Of a stretch of DNA of 64,000 nt, positions 37,320 to 48,232 are shown one piece after another. How positions within the stretch are numbered: the stretch's first letter is position 1; each line of letters starts with the position of its first letter. This stretch comes from Ceratodon purpureus (lineage: Eukaryota; Streptophyta; Bryopsida; Pseudoditrichales; Ditrichaceae): assembly GCA_014871385.1 (NCBI GenBank), contig CM026424.1, forward strand, positions 20,675,321 to 20,739,320, given 5' to 3'. Below the pieces are notes generated by a model that saw only the letters and a list, made by a program, of their open reading frames with translations, was not told the origin of the DNA and did no database searches. A program made the translations under genes and the position numbers.

Positions 37320-38736
37320 TTTAGAGCCCGTTACATGAGATTGAATAGATGAAAGTCCATATGTGTTGCTTGTTGTTATTTAATATTCTTAATCATAGTA
37401 ACATGGCGCTTCCAAGGCAATATGGAAACAAAAAAAAATCTTTCGACACAATTATATTCTTGAGTATCTAAGCCCAAATCATAGAGGTCACGGCTAGGAA
37501 GAATATGCACGCATCCACCAAGTGGACTCTAAGAAAATATGCTTCAAGCTCTATTTATCATGATATACTAGGCATGAGAACTGTAACAAGAATCGTTGTC
37601 ACCAGCCCAAAGCAGTGAATGGCATGTTCATACTACTAAATAAAAACATGCAAGCAACATCAAGGGCCATATTCATGCTTAGCAAACTCACCACGCCCGT
37701 GTTTGACATGGAAGACAAAAAATCATAAGTTTGCACGATACAACATTGATTTTTACAAGGCCCTATGGCCCTCCATCAACAAGTAATTTTTGCAAGTGAC
37801 TCTTGAAGCCATGAGCTTGAGGCAAATATACGTAGAAACCAGCGCATGTTGAGTTATCCTCTTACATTAAGACAAAGTATAGAATATCTTAAATAATTAG
37901 CGCCTAATTACGTTAACAAAGGTATTATATAAAATCAATTCCAAGATGCTACAACTCCACCTCCACTATGTCCTTATGGAGGTAATCAGCCATGAGCAAT
38001 CGACAATACAACTAATGTCTTTTCTCCTTCACAACATTTTCCTTACACATAAAACAATCTTTCATGCCAAGAGGTCAAAGCAACATCTTTTCCTTTTTAA
38101 GCTTGAATTATCTAATGCTTAAATTGATGTCAACCTTGATTTTTTATGTCAGGTAATGCACCAAATTGGATTCTTGCTTTAATACATTTCAATGACCGAA
38201 CTATTGTTCAAAGGTACTCAGGCTTGTGTCAATATTGATGGCAGAAACACATAATCTTTTATGATAAGCCAAGGAGTGAGACAAGACTGCCCTCTAAGTC
38301 CCTACATCTTTTGCATTGTGGGTGAAGTATTGAATATTAGCAAGTACAAGGGTCTGCTTGATGGCCATATCTAAGGTATTCAACTCTCGCATTTCCACGT
38401 ACAGGAGACCTTAGTCTAGTATGTTGATGACTTTATTGGAAGAGGATTAACTCGATATGAATGCAATCTTTGAACTCTATTTTTACAATGCGGCTCCATA
38501 GGCTTGTCATCCACTAGGAGAAATTTGGAGTCTAGTTCTAGGCTTGAGAGTAAAGTGTATACCTATGAATGAGAGCCATTGGCCTCTCATGTAAAGTTGG
38601 AAGCTTTTTGGGTACATATGATCAGGAAAGTTGGTTAGATTTTGCCCACATGTAGTTGCAAATTTTTTCCATTACTTTGTATACCCTTGAGGCTCCAATA
38701 TAGCAAGGAAAAAAATCATGGTTGAGATTAGTATAT
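37320..38736 (+). mobile_element. Decayed LINE (L1-like) reverse transcriptase, left piece
   Basis: Scattered plus-strand frames carry L1-type reverse transcriptase traces: KLELSNA followed by DFLCQVMHQIGF near 38100-38175 (LDLSKAYD region of the family), QGVRQDCPLSPYIFCIVGEV near 38270-38330, and YVDDFIG near 38420 (the FADD/YADD catalytic box). At least five in-frame stops and several frame changes show it is long dead. It ends abruptly at 38736 where the 14.7-kb transposon begins, and probably resumes at 53419. Confidence 0.65.
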
Positions 38737-38753
38737 GGGTGTTGGCAAGCTAC
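38737..38753 (+). repeat. Left terminal inverted repeat of the 14.7-kb transposon
   Basis: GGGTGTTGGCAAGCTAC follows the ATAT duplication directly. After this core the two ends diverge, though both continue into GTAC-bearing subterminal sequence. Confidence 0.9.
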
Positions 38754-38759
38754 GCCCAT

Positions 38760-39350
38760 GGAAAAAGTATGTCAGAAAAGTACTTTTTCCAAAGTACCCT
38801 TGACAAAGTACATGTTTTCTATAGGAAATTAACGTAATTCTGAGCTGTTTATTATGAAATTAGGGTCGACCACTGCTATGCTGTGTTGTTTAATGTCAGA
38901 AATTAAAAGAAAATGATCGGGCACCTCTGTATAAAGTACTTTTCCAACTTATTAAAGTACGTCAGATTGTAGAAATATCGACAAAGTACTTAATTTCTTG
39001 CAACTCAAGTTTTGTATTACTGTGATTTTATTGCAGGGAATGTGGCTTGTTTGTCGCTACAGATTTCAATAAAAAAAGGAACCCAAAATTGAAAATCCGT
39101 GGAAAAATCTGATGTGGTGGGAATTTTTTTTCTGCAGTCCAAAAGTCTACGAAAAAATGGGCGCACGATTGATTCGCCTATGCAGGCGGCGTTCCTAACG
39201 TCTCCTCTTTGTTGGCTAACGGCTGGATATTCTATGAATTCTGTTTTTTGTGGACTTTAGGATTTCATGCGGCCGCCACTAAGAGTACTAAGCGGGTTAC
39301 TTTCCAAATTCAGAAGTACTCAAAGTACTTCGTAGTGAAATCTCCACCGT
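38760..39350. repeat. Left subterminal GTAC motif cluster
   Basis: About nine copies of a motif close to AAAGTACTTT lie between the left end and the transposase gene, in groups at 38778-38815, 38934-38985 and 39284-39332. This exceeds chance for a 4-mer and matches the arrays in the element's introns. Confidence 0.7.
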
Positions 39351-39500
39351 CCAATTTCGATGCCTTCGTATCTCAGCCGTACACGTCATGATAAGATCCG
39401 AATATATTGGATCTGGGCTGTTCGAGTTCCGGTGAAGTTTCTGTCCATTCATACTACGGATGATATTTCTTTTTTCTCTATTCATCTACTTGTGGGTGGT

Positions 39501-39526
39501 CTTGCATGCGCACAGGCGCATGCAAG
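39501..39526. promoter_or_regulatory. Perfect hairpin with CATGCA boxes upstream of the transposase
   Basis: CTTGCATGCGC and its exact inverse flank the loop ACAG: an 11-bp stem about 85 bases before the transposase ATG. Each arm holds a TGCATG/CATGCA core, the plant RY element bound by B3-domain factors. A regulatory role is inferred from position only. Confidence 0.5.
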
Positions 39527-39610
39527 GATTCGCAACGTCGTCTCTCTTTTCCCTTAGTGTTCCAGGCGGTGTGAGGTGCGGCGCTGCCGTTGCAAGGGTT
39601 TGCAACACCA

Positions 39611-42600
39611 ATGTCTGGGGAAGGCTGTCCCTACAACCCAGCATTAGTTCAGTCTCTAATAACGTCGTACTATGGAGTTAGAGAACCTCCTCAGCTTGTC
39701 CAACAGCGAATTACTCACTACTACCCAAGGAGCGATGGTGTCGATGAGGAGATTCAGAGTGTAGATCAAATGTTTACTGCCCCTTCATGCTATAGTCCGG
39801 ATGATGATGTGTCAAGCAGCTCGCACATTTCTGGTACACCAACTTCGAGGCTTGGAGATATTGCATGGTACCTCTATAGTGGAAACCAAGCAGTACATGC
39901 CCGTGGGTGTCTTGTCCGGAATTCGAAGACCCTGTTTGGATCCGAGCTCACTGAAGAGGCACTGTCACCTAAGGAGCTCAACCAATACGCATCCCCGACC
40001 CCTTCCAGTGCCGACTTGGTGAGTTTCGCTTTCCTTATCATTCAGTTTCTAAGCTTTGAAGTTTTATGTTACTGTTTGGATTCGAAGTTTTTGCTGCTGT
40101 AGACAACATGTTCCACATGTTGACAAATGTTTTTGCTCGTAGGTTCACGACATGGCTCTTTGCAGACTCTTTTATCCCAGACTGTCTCCTCCTTCTCTAA
40201 CCGCGTAGTCTCTCCTTGTTGGTGTTCGCGGCTCTTCACGGGCATTTGTAGGATGGGCGACAAAACCCGGAATCAGAGGTCCAGAACGCGACGGCCTGGT
40301 CCTGTGGAGAGGGCGGCGCTAATGGAATCGGCAGAGGCTGCACGGTTAGAGAAAGCGGAGCGCAATCGTGTGTACCAGCAACGCCATCGAGAGAAGTCTT
40401 CGGTGCGTTCGGAAGGAGGGGAGAAGGAGATATCGACGAGGGACACAGCCACTGATGAAGTCGACTACATTTCGCCTAGGGATGCATCCAGAGTTGCTCA
40501 GAGGATTGTTACGAGCATAACTCATGAGCTCAGTGCACTCCCTGGACCACAGTGTCGACAGACTGTGTTTGAGAAGGTTCTGCGCCATAATCAAGTTTGG
40601 CCTTTCTTACCCTACTACTACCCTCGTCATTTAGAGGCAAAAAGTACCCATTATTTGATTCAAAGTTTTAGAACTGAGTTACAATCTCTATCTATACCAT
40701 TTTCGAACAACATGTTAGTTAGAAAAGGTGCCTTGTTAGATGCTGCTGTGAATGGCAGTGTAGGTGGTGTTAGGGCGCTTGCACGTGTTTTAGGAACTAA
40801 ACCTGAAAATATTCAAGCCGCCTTGGAAAGGAGAGAAGAATACGAAGATGGAGCTCCTCGGTTTGCACCACTACGCAGGCAAAAAAGGATTGACACTACG
40901 ACAACTTACACAGTGGAGTTAGTCAAAGCATGGTGGCACAGTCAGACTAGAGTTAGCCCGAACAGGAAGGACGTGGTCAATAAAGACGGTGGTGAGAAGA
41001 GGGGAGGAGAGACGCATGCAAAGCACTACTTGACTGTCACACTGGTATGGATTCAATACAATACTCGAACCCATTGCTTTACCACATCTATGCTAAGTAC
41101 TGCCGTGTCACTTTGCTTGTCGAACAGTACTTCACATACAGTGAATCGCCTTGTGCTGTACTTTTTCGATGTCCGAGTTCGAAATTATGTTACTTCCTGA
41201 CTTGAATGTGTAGTACTCGTAGTAGAGTGTGTATTACCATTTCCCAAAGTGTATTACGTGAAGTACATTTTCATAGAGATGATTTACCTGCACTGTATAT
41301 TTGGTACTTCTAGGTATAATTTACCTCTCACTTTAGAGTACCATCTGTACTTGAACCACTTCGTATTGCTGTCATTCTATGTTTTTTTTCAAACTATGTA
41401 CTCTCATTTAGTACTCACTGATGAAGAGTACTTCGAAGAGGTATGTGAAACATACTGTAGTACTTGCAGTGTTCCGGAGTAGTTCCATTCTGTACATTGT
41501 AATAGTTTGTCCATTCCGAAATGTATTTCGAGGGTCATGGTGATGAGTACCGAAACTAGTTTCAATTGACGCATAGTACTTTGGAGTAGTACCTTCGCAT
41601 CTATTGCAGTACTTTTAGTGCTTTTGCGTAGTGACAGTTTGTACTTTGTATTAGTCCGTCCATTTCGAACTGTACTTTGAGGATGAAGTTCCAACGGTAC
41701 TGTAGTACTACTAATACTTGTCATCGGTGGCTTGTTGTAGGCGACCTTCTTTTTGCAATTTAAAGAAGCTCACCCGGAGTGCAAGATAGGGCAGCGAAGC
41801 TTCGATAACCTCAAGCCATGGTATGTGAAACCTCTAATGGACCGTAATGTTTGCTGCTGTATCTACCACGTAGAAATGGATCTCATGAGGGCAGGACTCA
41901 ACACTCTTCGGGAGGAAAAGAGGGGACTGCATGCACAACAGGGTTGCTCCTGTAGATGTGATGTTTGTTCTATTGTCTCAGAGGGTGCGTCGGGTGATAA
42001 TGTGGGCTGTGATGCTCATTGCAGCACATACAAACGAATCACCCTACTTTGGGAAGCTTGTATTTGTCCGAAATCTGAGTTTGATGAATGGCACAAACTG
42101 AGCTGTATAATGGGTGATTGTGAGAATTGTGGGGTAGATACTCTGAAGCTTTGTCCACAGGAGTTATCTGAGGCTGAGGAGCCGAAGCTACGTTGGAAAC
42201 AGTTTTCCTACGTTCAGATTGGAATGGATCGAGAGACGGGGAAACCGAAAAAACGTTTGCAGGAGGTGTACCAAGAAACAAGTCCAGTCCAATTCATCAA
42301 TTACATGAAGCCGAAGGTGGAGGCATTTATAAAGCACAACTTTATTGCCAATTGGCAAGATGCTCAGTGCAAGGAAATGATGGAAGGTTTGCCTGAGGGA
42401 GTTCTAGTATCCCACATCGATTTTGCAGAGAACTATGAATTCCAGATTCAAAACGAAGTCCAGAGCATGTACTATATGTCTGAGTATGTGTCCTTGTTGG
42501 TTCACATCACTTTGCAGAGAGTCCGTGATGTGAGTGGTGATTTGATCACCACAAAACATACACACTACTATATATCGGATGACAAGAAACATGACTCATT

Positions 42601-43971
42601 GTTTGTTCAGCATTGTTTGATGCTTCACTGGAGGTGGTTAAATGCTAACGGTCAACGACCAGTGGAGCATTGGGTTTTTAGTGACGGATGTGCAGGGCAG
42701 TTTAAGGGTGCGACCGCTATGTATTTTGTTGCGAGGTACCCGAGTCTCACTGGTGGCTGCTCCATGATCTGGAATTATTTTGCGACGGGACACGGAAAAG
42801 GTACTTTGCGTACTTTTTAAGTTAACTCAAGTACTTTTAGTATTTAAAAGTACACTGCTGTCTACTGTACTCTAGGGATTTCCAGTGAATAAAATGCCAA
42901 TTCATAGAAGAGGCTAATGGTTTGATGTTATATCATGCAGTCTGAAATCTCTGAATGCTTGCATTTGCAGGGGAATGGGATGGCGCAGGGGCAGTAGTGA
43001 AGCGTGCGTTACGAATGGAGCAAATCCGAAACCCAGAGCGGCAGTTGCAGAACGCTTTACAGTGTGTTGAGTTTTTGCAACAAGGCTTCTCCACCCGTGC
43101 GACTTCCTCTTATGCTGGAACAAGTAGTAGAGACATTCACCGTACCTTTTGGCACGTGGGCGAGCACGAAATCAACAGGGAGTCATCAATGGCTTGCAAC
43201 ACCATTGCAGGCTCGAGAGCACTGCATTCAATTATGGGGAATTCGATCATGAACAGGACTGTCTTGTTAGTGAGACAACTTTCATGTTTTTGTAGGGCAT
43301 GCATACAGAAGGATTGGGAGAATTGTGAGCAACATGCACATGTTTCTGGATGGAGAGCAGTGCAACTTCAGCCAAAGACCCCAACTGAGGAGTCGGACCC
43401 CATTGAAGATGACCCAATGGAGCAGGTGATATTGATGTATGTATATGTTCGTTTCTATAATTAATTTTTTAGTCATGTTTTCCTAGTAAACAACATTAAA
43501 CATATTGCCATTGATGTTCAATTATTTCCTTAATTTTGTCTACAATTTGCCGTTCAGGTTCAGCAAGGAGAGAGACTAGATGATGTGCTCGACGTTGGAG
43601 ACAACTTCGTGGTCCCGGCTGAACAACCAAATGAGGAAGGAGTTGACTTTTATGTCATGCAATGCCAACGTCGAAAATATCAATTGCAGGCTCCTTTGCA
43701 GTGTCCATGGGGTGCTGAATTCGAAGTAGGAGACTATGTTGTTGAGGGAACTTATTATAGAAAGTCAGGGCGTGGGGAATTTACTTACACTTACTTGGAT
43801 AAGTCTGTGGTAGCGCATGTTGCTTCTCATCTTGTCATAGCATGCAAGTTCCGCATGAAACTGGCTCCATATTGTTTGAAAGGTGGAGATCCAGTTTACA
43901 AAATTTTCTCAGAAGTTGTAGAGGTAGTTCGGCATGCTCTAGCTCAGTTGTGGGAAAATGACGATGACTAG
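39611..43971 (+). CDS. DD(D/E) transposase of the 14.7-kb element (Sola-like)
   Basis: Exons 39611-40018, 40166-41044, 41741-42800, 42971-43425 and 43558-43971 join in frame to about 1,071 aa with GT-AG introns. The N-terminal third has an acidic/Ser-rich stretch, then a basic coiled segment (AERNRVYQQRHREK). The middle has a Cys/His-rich region (CSCRCDVC, GCDAHCSTYKR, GDCENCGVDTLKLCP). The catalytic core shows HIDFAENYEFQ (first Asp), VFSDGCAGQFKGA (second Asp) and GHGKGEWDGAGAVVKR (third acidic residue), a set I know from transposase-like proteins in animals, algae and mosses. The C-terminal part (VGDNFVVPAEQ, YVMQCQRRKY) resembles the chromo/SH3-like tail of such proteins. The ATG at 39611 is the first in frame that keeps the exon-1 phase. 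Exon 1 could also be a separate short product. Confidence 0.8.
41045..41740 (+). repeat. GTAC motif array filling a transposase intron
   Basis: I count about 21 GTAC sites in this 696-base intron, most as AGTACT or TGTACTT; about three would be expected by chance. Spacing is irregular, about 20-60 bases, so it is not a simple tandem repeat. Confidence 0.8.
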
Positions 43972-46539
43972 TACTTATAAGTATTGTCATTTGCTTTGTG
44001 TTTCATCTCTTCATGAGATTGCTTTGAGTTTAAAGAGATTAAGTTTTATCATGACCTTTGAGTTTAATGATTATGTTATACCCCTCTGACATTGAATTAT
44101 TCCGTTGTTGAATATTAACAATGGAGTTCAGTGATTGCTAAGGTACAAACACACTGCTCGATCTATATGCTTCTTGTTATGGTTTAGTACCTGTACGCTG
44201 ATTAACAGTATACGATAGACATTGTGTACAGCTGTTGAATGAACACATTATCCGTCAAAATGGAAGATGAAATTGCAGAAACCAGTGTTAGCTGAATATA
44301 CATACTACATGAACCTACCAAAATCTCGTAGAAAGAATCGAACAAAGGGAGCATGAATGACAAACCTATCTGAAGAGCCCAAACATATGGGTTTGACACA
44401 TGCCATTATTGGGGATCATGAATCACTTTCTTGCCTAGGAATGTCTTGCGACAGTGATACGGATCGTCCAAATCTGGAGAGTCTGACATCTGGTTAAAGA
44501 ATCTCCGTATTTTTAATTCTGGACTGTCTACCTTTTTTCTAATATAGTGGGGACTCTTTAATTTGCCGCCTACTGACCCAATCAAATGCTTTCTTCGACC
44601 AAATATAGTGTTGCTTTTGACTAGGGATTTGAAAGCAAAGCATTATAGTATTCCTACTTGCAACAGTAAGCATGTCCTATGCTCAGAAAAGAATACGGAT
44701 CTTGGGAAACAATGTATTATCATAACAGAGTACCACACTGTGTCTCAATCACAACATAAAGGTATATATAATGTCTCCACGCATGAAACAAACAAGGAAG
44801 GGAAATGAAGAACAAAACAAGGAAATGTAGAGTGAAAGCATAATGAATTAATTTAAAAATTCAAAATTACTTAAATTAATAAAGGAAATAGAATGGAAGT
44901 TCCTGAAAAAAAGAAAAAAAGAATGGAAGACAAAGTAAATGAAAAACAAAAAGAGGTAAGAATGGAAGTTAAATAAAAAATTAAAAAGATGGAAGAAAAA
45001 ATTGAATGAAACAAAAAATAAGGTTTTTAAAATAAATAAAAAATCAATGGAATTTAAAATAAAAAAATAAAAAAAAACCACAGATAAAGGAGTGTAAATG
45101 GAAGTTAGAAAATATAAAGAGCAAATAATGAATGAGAATTGATTCACTAGTGAAATACATGCCTATCTCTTTTTCTAATATGTTTCCTTCATAAAGACAC
45201 ACCATTGTGAATAGTAGGATATTTTCATTTCTATACGTAAAGCTCTAGTCAATTTCATCATATAAGCCATGAAAAGCAAGTTCATAAATTCAAGTTTTAT
45301 TATACGATTCTAATTCTCTTTCATATTTTTTAATGTATAACTTCCACTCTTATTCCTTTATTGTTTCATTTATTTTTGCTTCCATTCCTTTATTTTTGTG
45401 ATTTTATAAACATCCATCTTATCCCTTTGTTGTTTCCTTTTTTTTTTTTTTTTTTTTTCAATTCTTATTCTCTTTCATATTTTTTAATTTATAACTTCCA
45501 CTCTTATTCCTTTATTGTTTCATTTATTTTTGCTTTCATTTATTTATCATTTATTCCCTTATTTTTGTGATTTTATAAACATCCATCTTACCCATTCGTT
45601 GTTTTTTTTTTTTTTTTTTTTTTTTCAATTCTCATTCTCTTTCATATTTTTTAATTTATAACTTCCACTCTTATTCCTTTATTGTTTCATTTATTTTTGC
45701 TTCCATTCCCTTATTTTTGTGATTTTATAAACATCCATCTTATCCATTCGTTGTTTATTTTTTTTTATTTTTTTCAATTCACTTTCTCTTTCATTCTTTT
45801 TATTTATAACTTCCACTCTTATTCCTTTTATTTTTCATTTATTTTAATGATGATCCTACCAAAACTAGAATCCAATACCGTAACTGCTGCACATAGATTC
45901 TATAGTGTTGAGCCTCAATACATGAATATATCAGTTTTTAGGATTTAGGGGCTTGAAGGGACAAGTGGTGTAAATTATTAACGGCTACATGTGGCGGGAG
46001 AAGCAGGAGCGGGAAGATTTCTGAGTGGAGGGAATTTTTGCTTTTTAAAGTGAAAGGTGCGGGCGGGACGGAATCACGGGCGTCCAAGTTCCCCCCTAAA
46101 TGTTTCCGTTTGGAAACAAAAGGGGAAGATAGAGGGACATCGGGACTATACTTTGCAACTGGAGACTCCTTGTGTTCCTCGTTGGACATCATTGCCTCAG
46201 AACTAGAAACTGGTCGTAGCCTAGGTACGCTTCTCTCTTATTATTCTCTGATTTCAACTGCTTCTTTACTTCTGCTTGTTCCATCCCTTTCTTCTGTGTT
46301 TATTCAGAGACTCAACTGAATGAGACCTCGGTTGTGCAGATTCCGGATTCATTCAAAGTTTTCTACCAAGATCAGTGGACAATATGTGGTATACTCTTCG
46401 ACACTTAGGGAATTGATGAATAGAGTGCAAATCAATAGAGGTAAAGTCTCTCCAGAGCCGTAGTCCCACAAGATTTGAAATCAGTGTTCAATGTATAGAG
46501 ATTCAGAAATTCTAAAGTACTATCTGTTCAGGCTTTAAA
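43972..46539. other. Gap between the transposase and methyltransferase genes
   Basis: AT-rich with the minisatellite at 45316-45845. A GC-richer patch at about 45960-46320 contains open frames on both strands that match nothing known to me. It may be the 3' UTR region of the converging genes or a small insertion. Confidence 0.4.
45316..45845. repeat. T-rich minisatellite, about 3.5 units of 150-170 bp
   Basis: Units starting with CTCTTTCATATTTTTTAAT recur at about 45318, 45470, 45640 and 45786. Each contains a poly-T tract of different length (for example 45430-45460 and 45604-45625). The open frames across it are by-products of the repeat. Confidence 0.85.
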
Positions 46540-47990
46540 CTAGCGGCGCCTGACTGGTTTCTTCCATGCTTCTCCTTGCGTATTCTTTCTGATGCTCCTT
46601 CTTAGCGACCTGACTGGCTTTCCTCGTGTAGATCTCTTTGTCTTCTCCCGTTGTGATATTAATGTTGACTGGTTTCCCTTGTCCCGGCACTTGCTAGACC
46701 CGCAGCTGCATCTAAAGCCGGGTATATCTCCATCATCCGACTTGAAATCCTCGCCATAGTCCTAGAACACCCGGTTCAATGAATTAGTCATAGACCTTTT
46801 TTTCCTTAAGTTTAGAAATTGCAGTTTTAGAAATTCAAGGTTGGTCCAAAGAAAGACAGTTTATCATGTTCGATTAAGTGTCCTTACCCAAGTCAACTCT
46901 TCTCCTGGGTAGATGTCACGACTTGCAAAGAATGCCACATGGTAGATACGCTCATCTCCAGAGTGCACTTGCGCAGGCATATCGACGACGTTAGCTCCCT
47001 CGCACCTGAAACAGGTCCAGTCACAAATTCCGTAGTAAGATTCACTACTTCACCTTAGGCACTGTATTTGAATTTACATAAAACAATTAGAGCTGGGACA
47101 GTCCATGCCTGTGATTTAGGAATCTTGCAACATTTCCATAGTGGGTGGCATCGATACAAAGAGAGTTATTGTCATTGGCCATTATTTCAGACCGCCAACA
47201 AGCATCCAGTTGTAGAGTGTAGGTTTGTTGAAAACCAAGTAGCTTGTGCAGGAGGTGGTTCCTTTCGATGAGTTCACCGTTGGTCACAATCTCCCCGGCG
47301 AGCTCAAATAGGAACTTACCTGCCTTTATTAGCTCCACTGTCCGGACCCCCCAGCCGCGAGAAGGAGTCATGAAAACCTGTGCAAATAAAATTCCATGTT
47401 AAAAAATGCGAATATTAAAAATAGATAATGATAATTAAAATGACATCACTCTAATTCTGGACAAGCCTTACCTGTACCTTCACCGTCATGCCATGCTGTA
47501 TAATGCGGTTGCCACACTTTAAGTGGCAAGCACACATGGAGTTACATTCTGTGATAAAGGTCCGGGATTGGTGACCATGACAAACTCCATCGTCACCACT
47601 GCTACTATCTTCAGTAGGGAGACTCGCACAGTAACAGCCTGTTCCTTTATTACAAAATTCCAAGGAAATTTTGTCATCCAAATTCTTTAAGATGTCGGCC
47701 CGAAGGAGACCAGCTGTGTTGTACGCAAAATCCCCCGATTCTAGGGCGCAAGCGCAACGAGACTTTCCAGTAACAAGGCAATCCGAACCACACCCTGAAC
47801 AACCTGCTCTCGGTCTGAACGACCTTCTAACACTCTTCCACAAGTCGCCATCATCAGGCTCTTCAACAAGCACCATGCTCTCTTTAGTGTACCAGAATTT
47901 AGGAGGATGAATGTGAGATCCACTAGGACAGACCACTTGCACAGGATTCCGCTCCAAACCATAGGACAAATCTTGAACCAATATATTATC
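46540..47990 (-). CDS. SUVR1/2/4-class SET-domain histone H3K9 methyltransferase module
   Basis: Exons 47990-47472, 47377-47109, 47005-46888 and 46761-46540 join in frame to 375 aa. A Cys-rich pre-SET (CSGCGSDC, RCACALE, GVCHGHQSRTFITECNSMC, ACHLKCGNRIIQ) precedes a SET core with RGWGVRTVELIKAG (cofactor site), FLNHRCEGAN (the NHxC box), GEELTWDYG (catalytic Tyr) and a post-SET FRCSCGSSKCRDK. The NHRCE and LTWDY wording is that of plant SUVR1/2/4, which methylate H3K9 and act in heterochromatin and transposon silencing. The second intron is GC-AG (GCATGG at 47108). The N-terminal WIYLD region of SUVR proteins is missing and no in-frame ATG precedes 47990, so it may be spliced to the upstream zinc-finger gene or start at a Met near residue 36 (MVLVEEP). 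All visible catalytic and zinc residues are present. Confidence 0.85.
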
Positions 47991-48232
47991 CTGTTTTGAC
48001 AAGGCACGTGAAATCAGCAATTCAAATGAAAGACTTCTGTGCGAGCTCAAATGTTTTTGCAAGTGATAGAATACATACAAAATTGTATTCTACGATAAAT
48101 AAACCATAGACCCAAAGAGCCCACGTATGAATGCTTCACAATACAAAACAGAGTGTACAAAGTTTTTTTGCAGCCACTCTAATCTGCCTATACTAGACCC
48201 CCACACAACCCTGCAGATTCGCACTACATCAA

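Noticed and set aside
45361-45948. Phe/Leu-rich open frames resembling membrane proteins
   Set aside because: They are products of the T-rich minisatellite.
45960-46320. GC-rich patch with GCGGGAAG, possible E2F-regulated promoter
   Set aside because: A single loose site without a gene attached to it; no further support.
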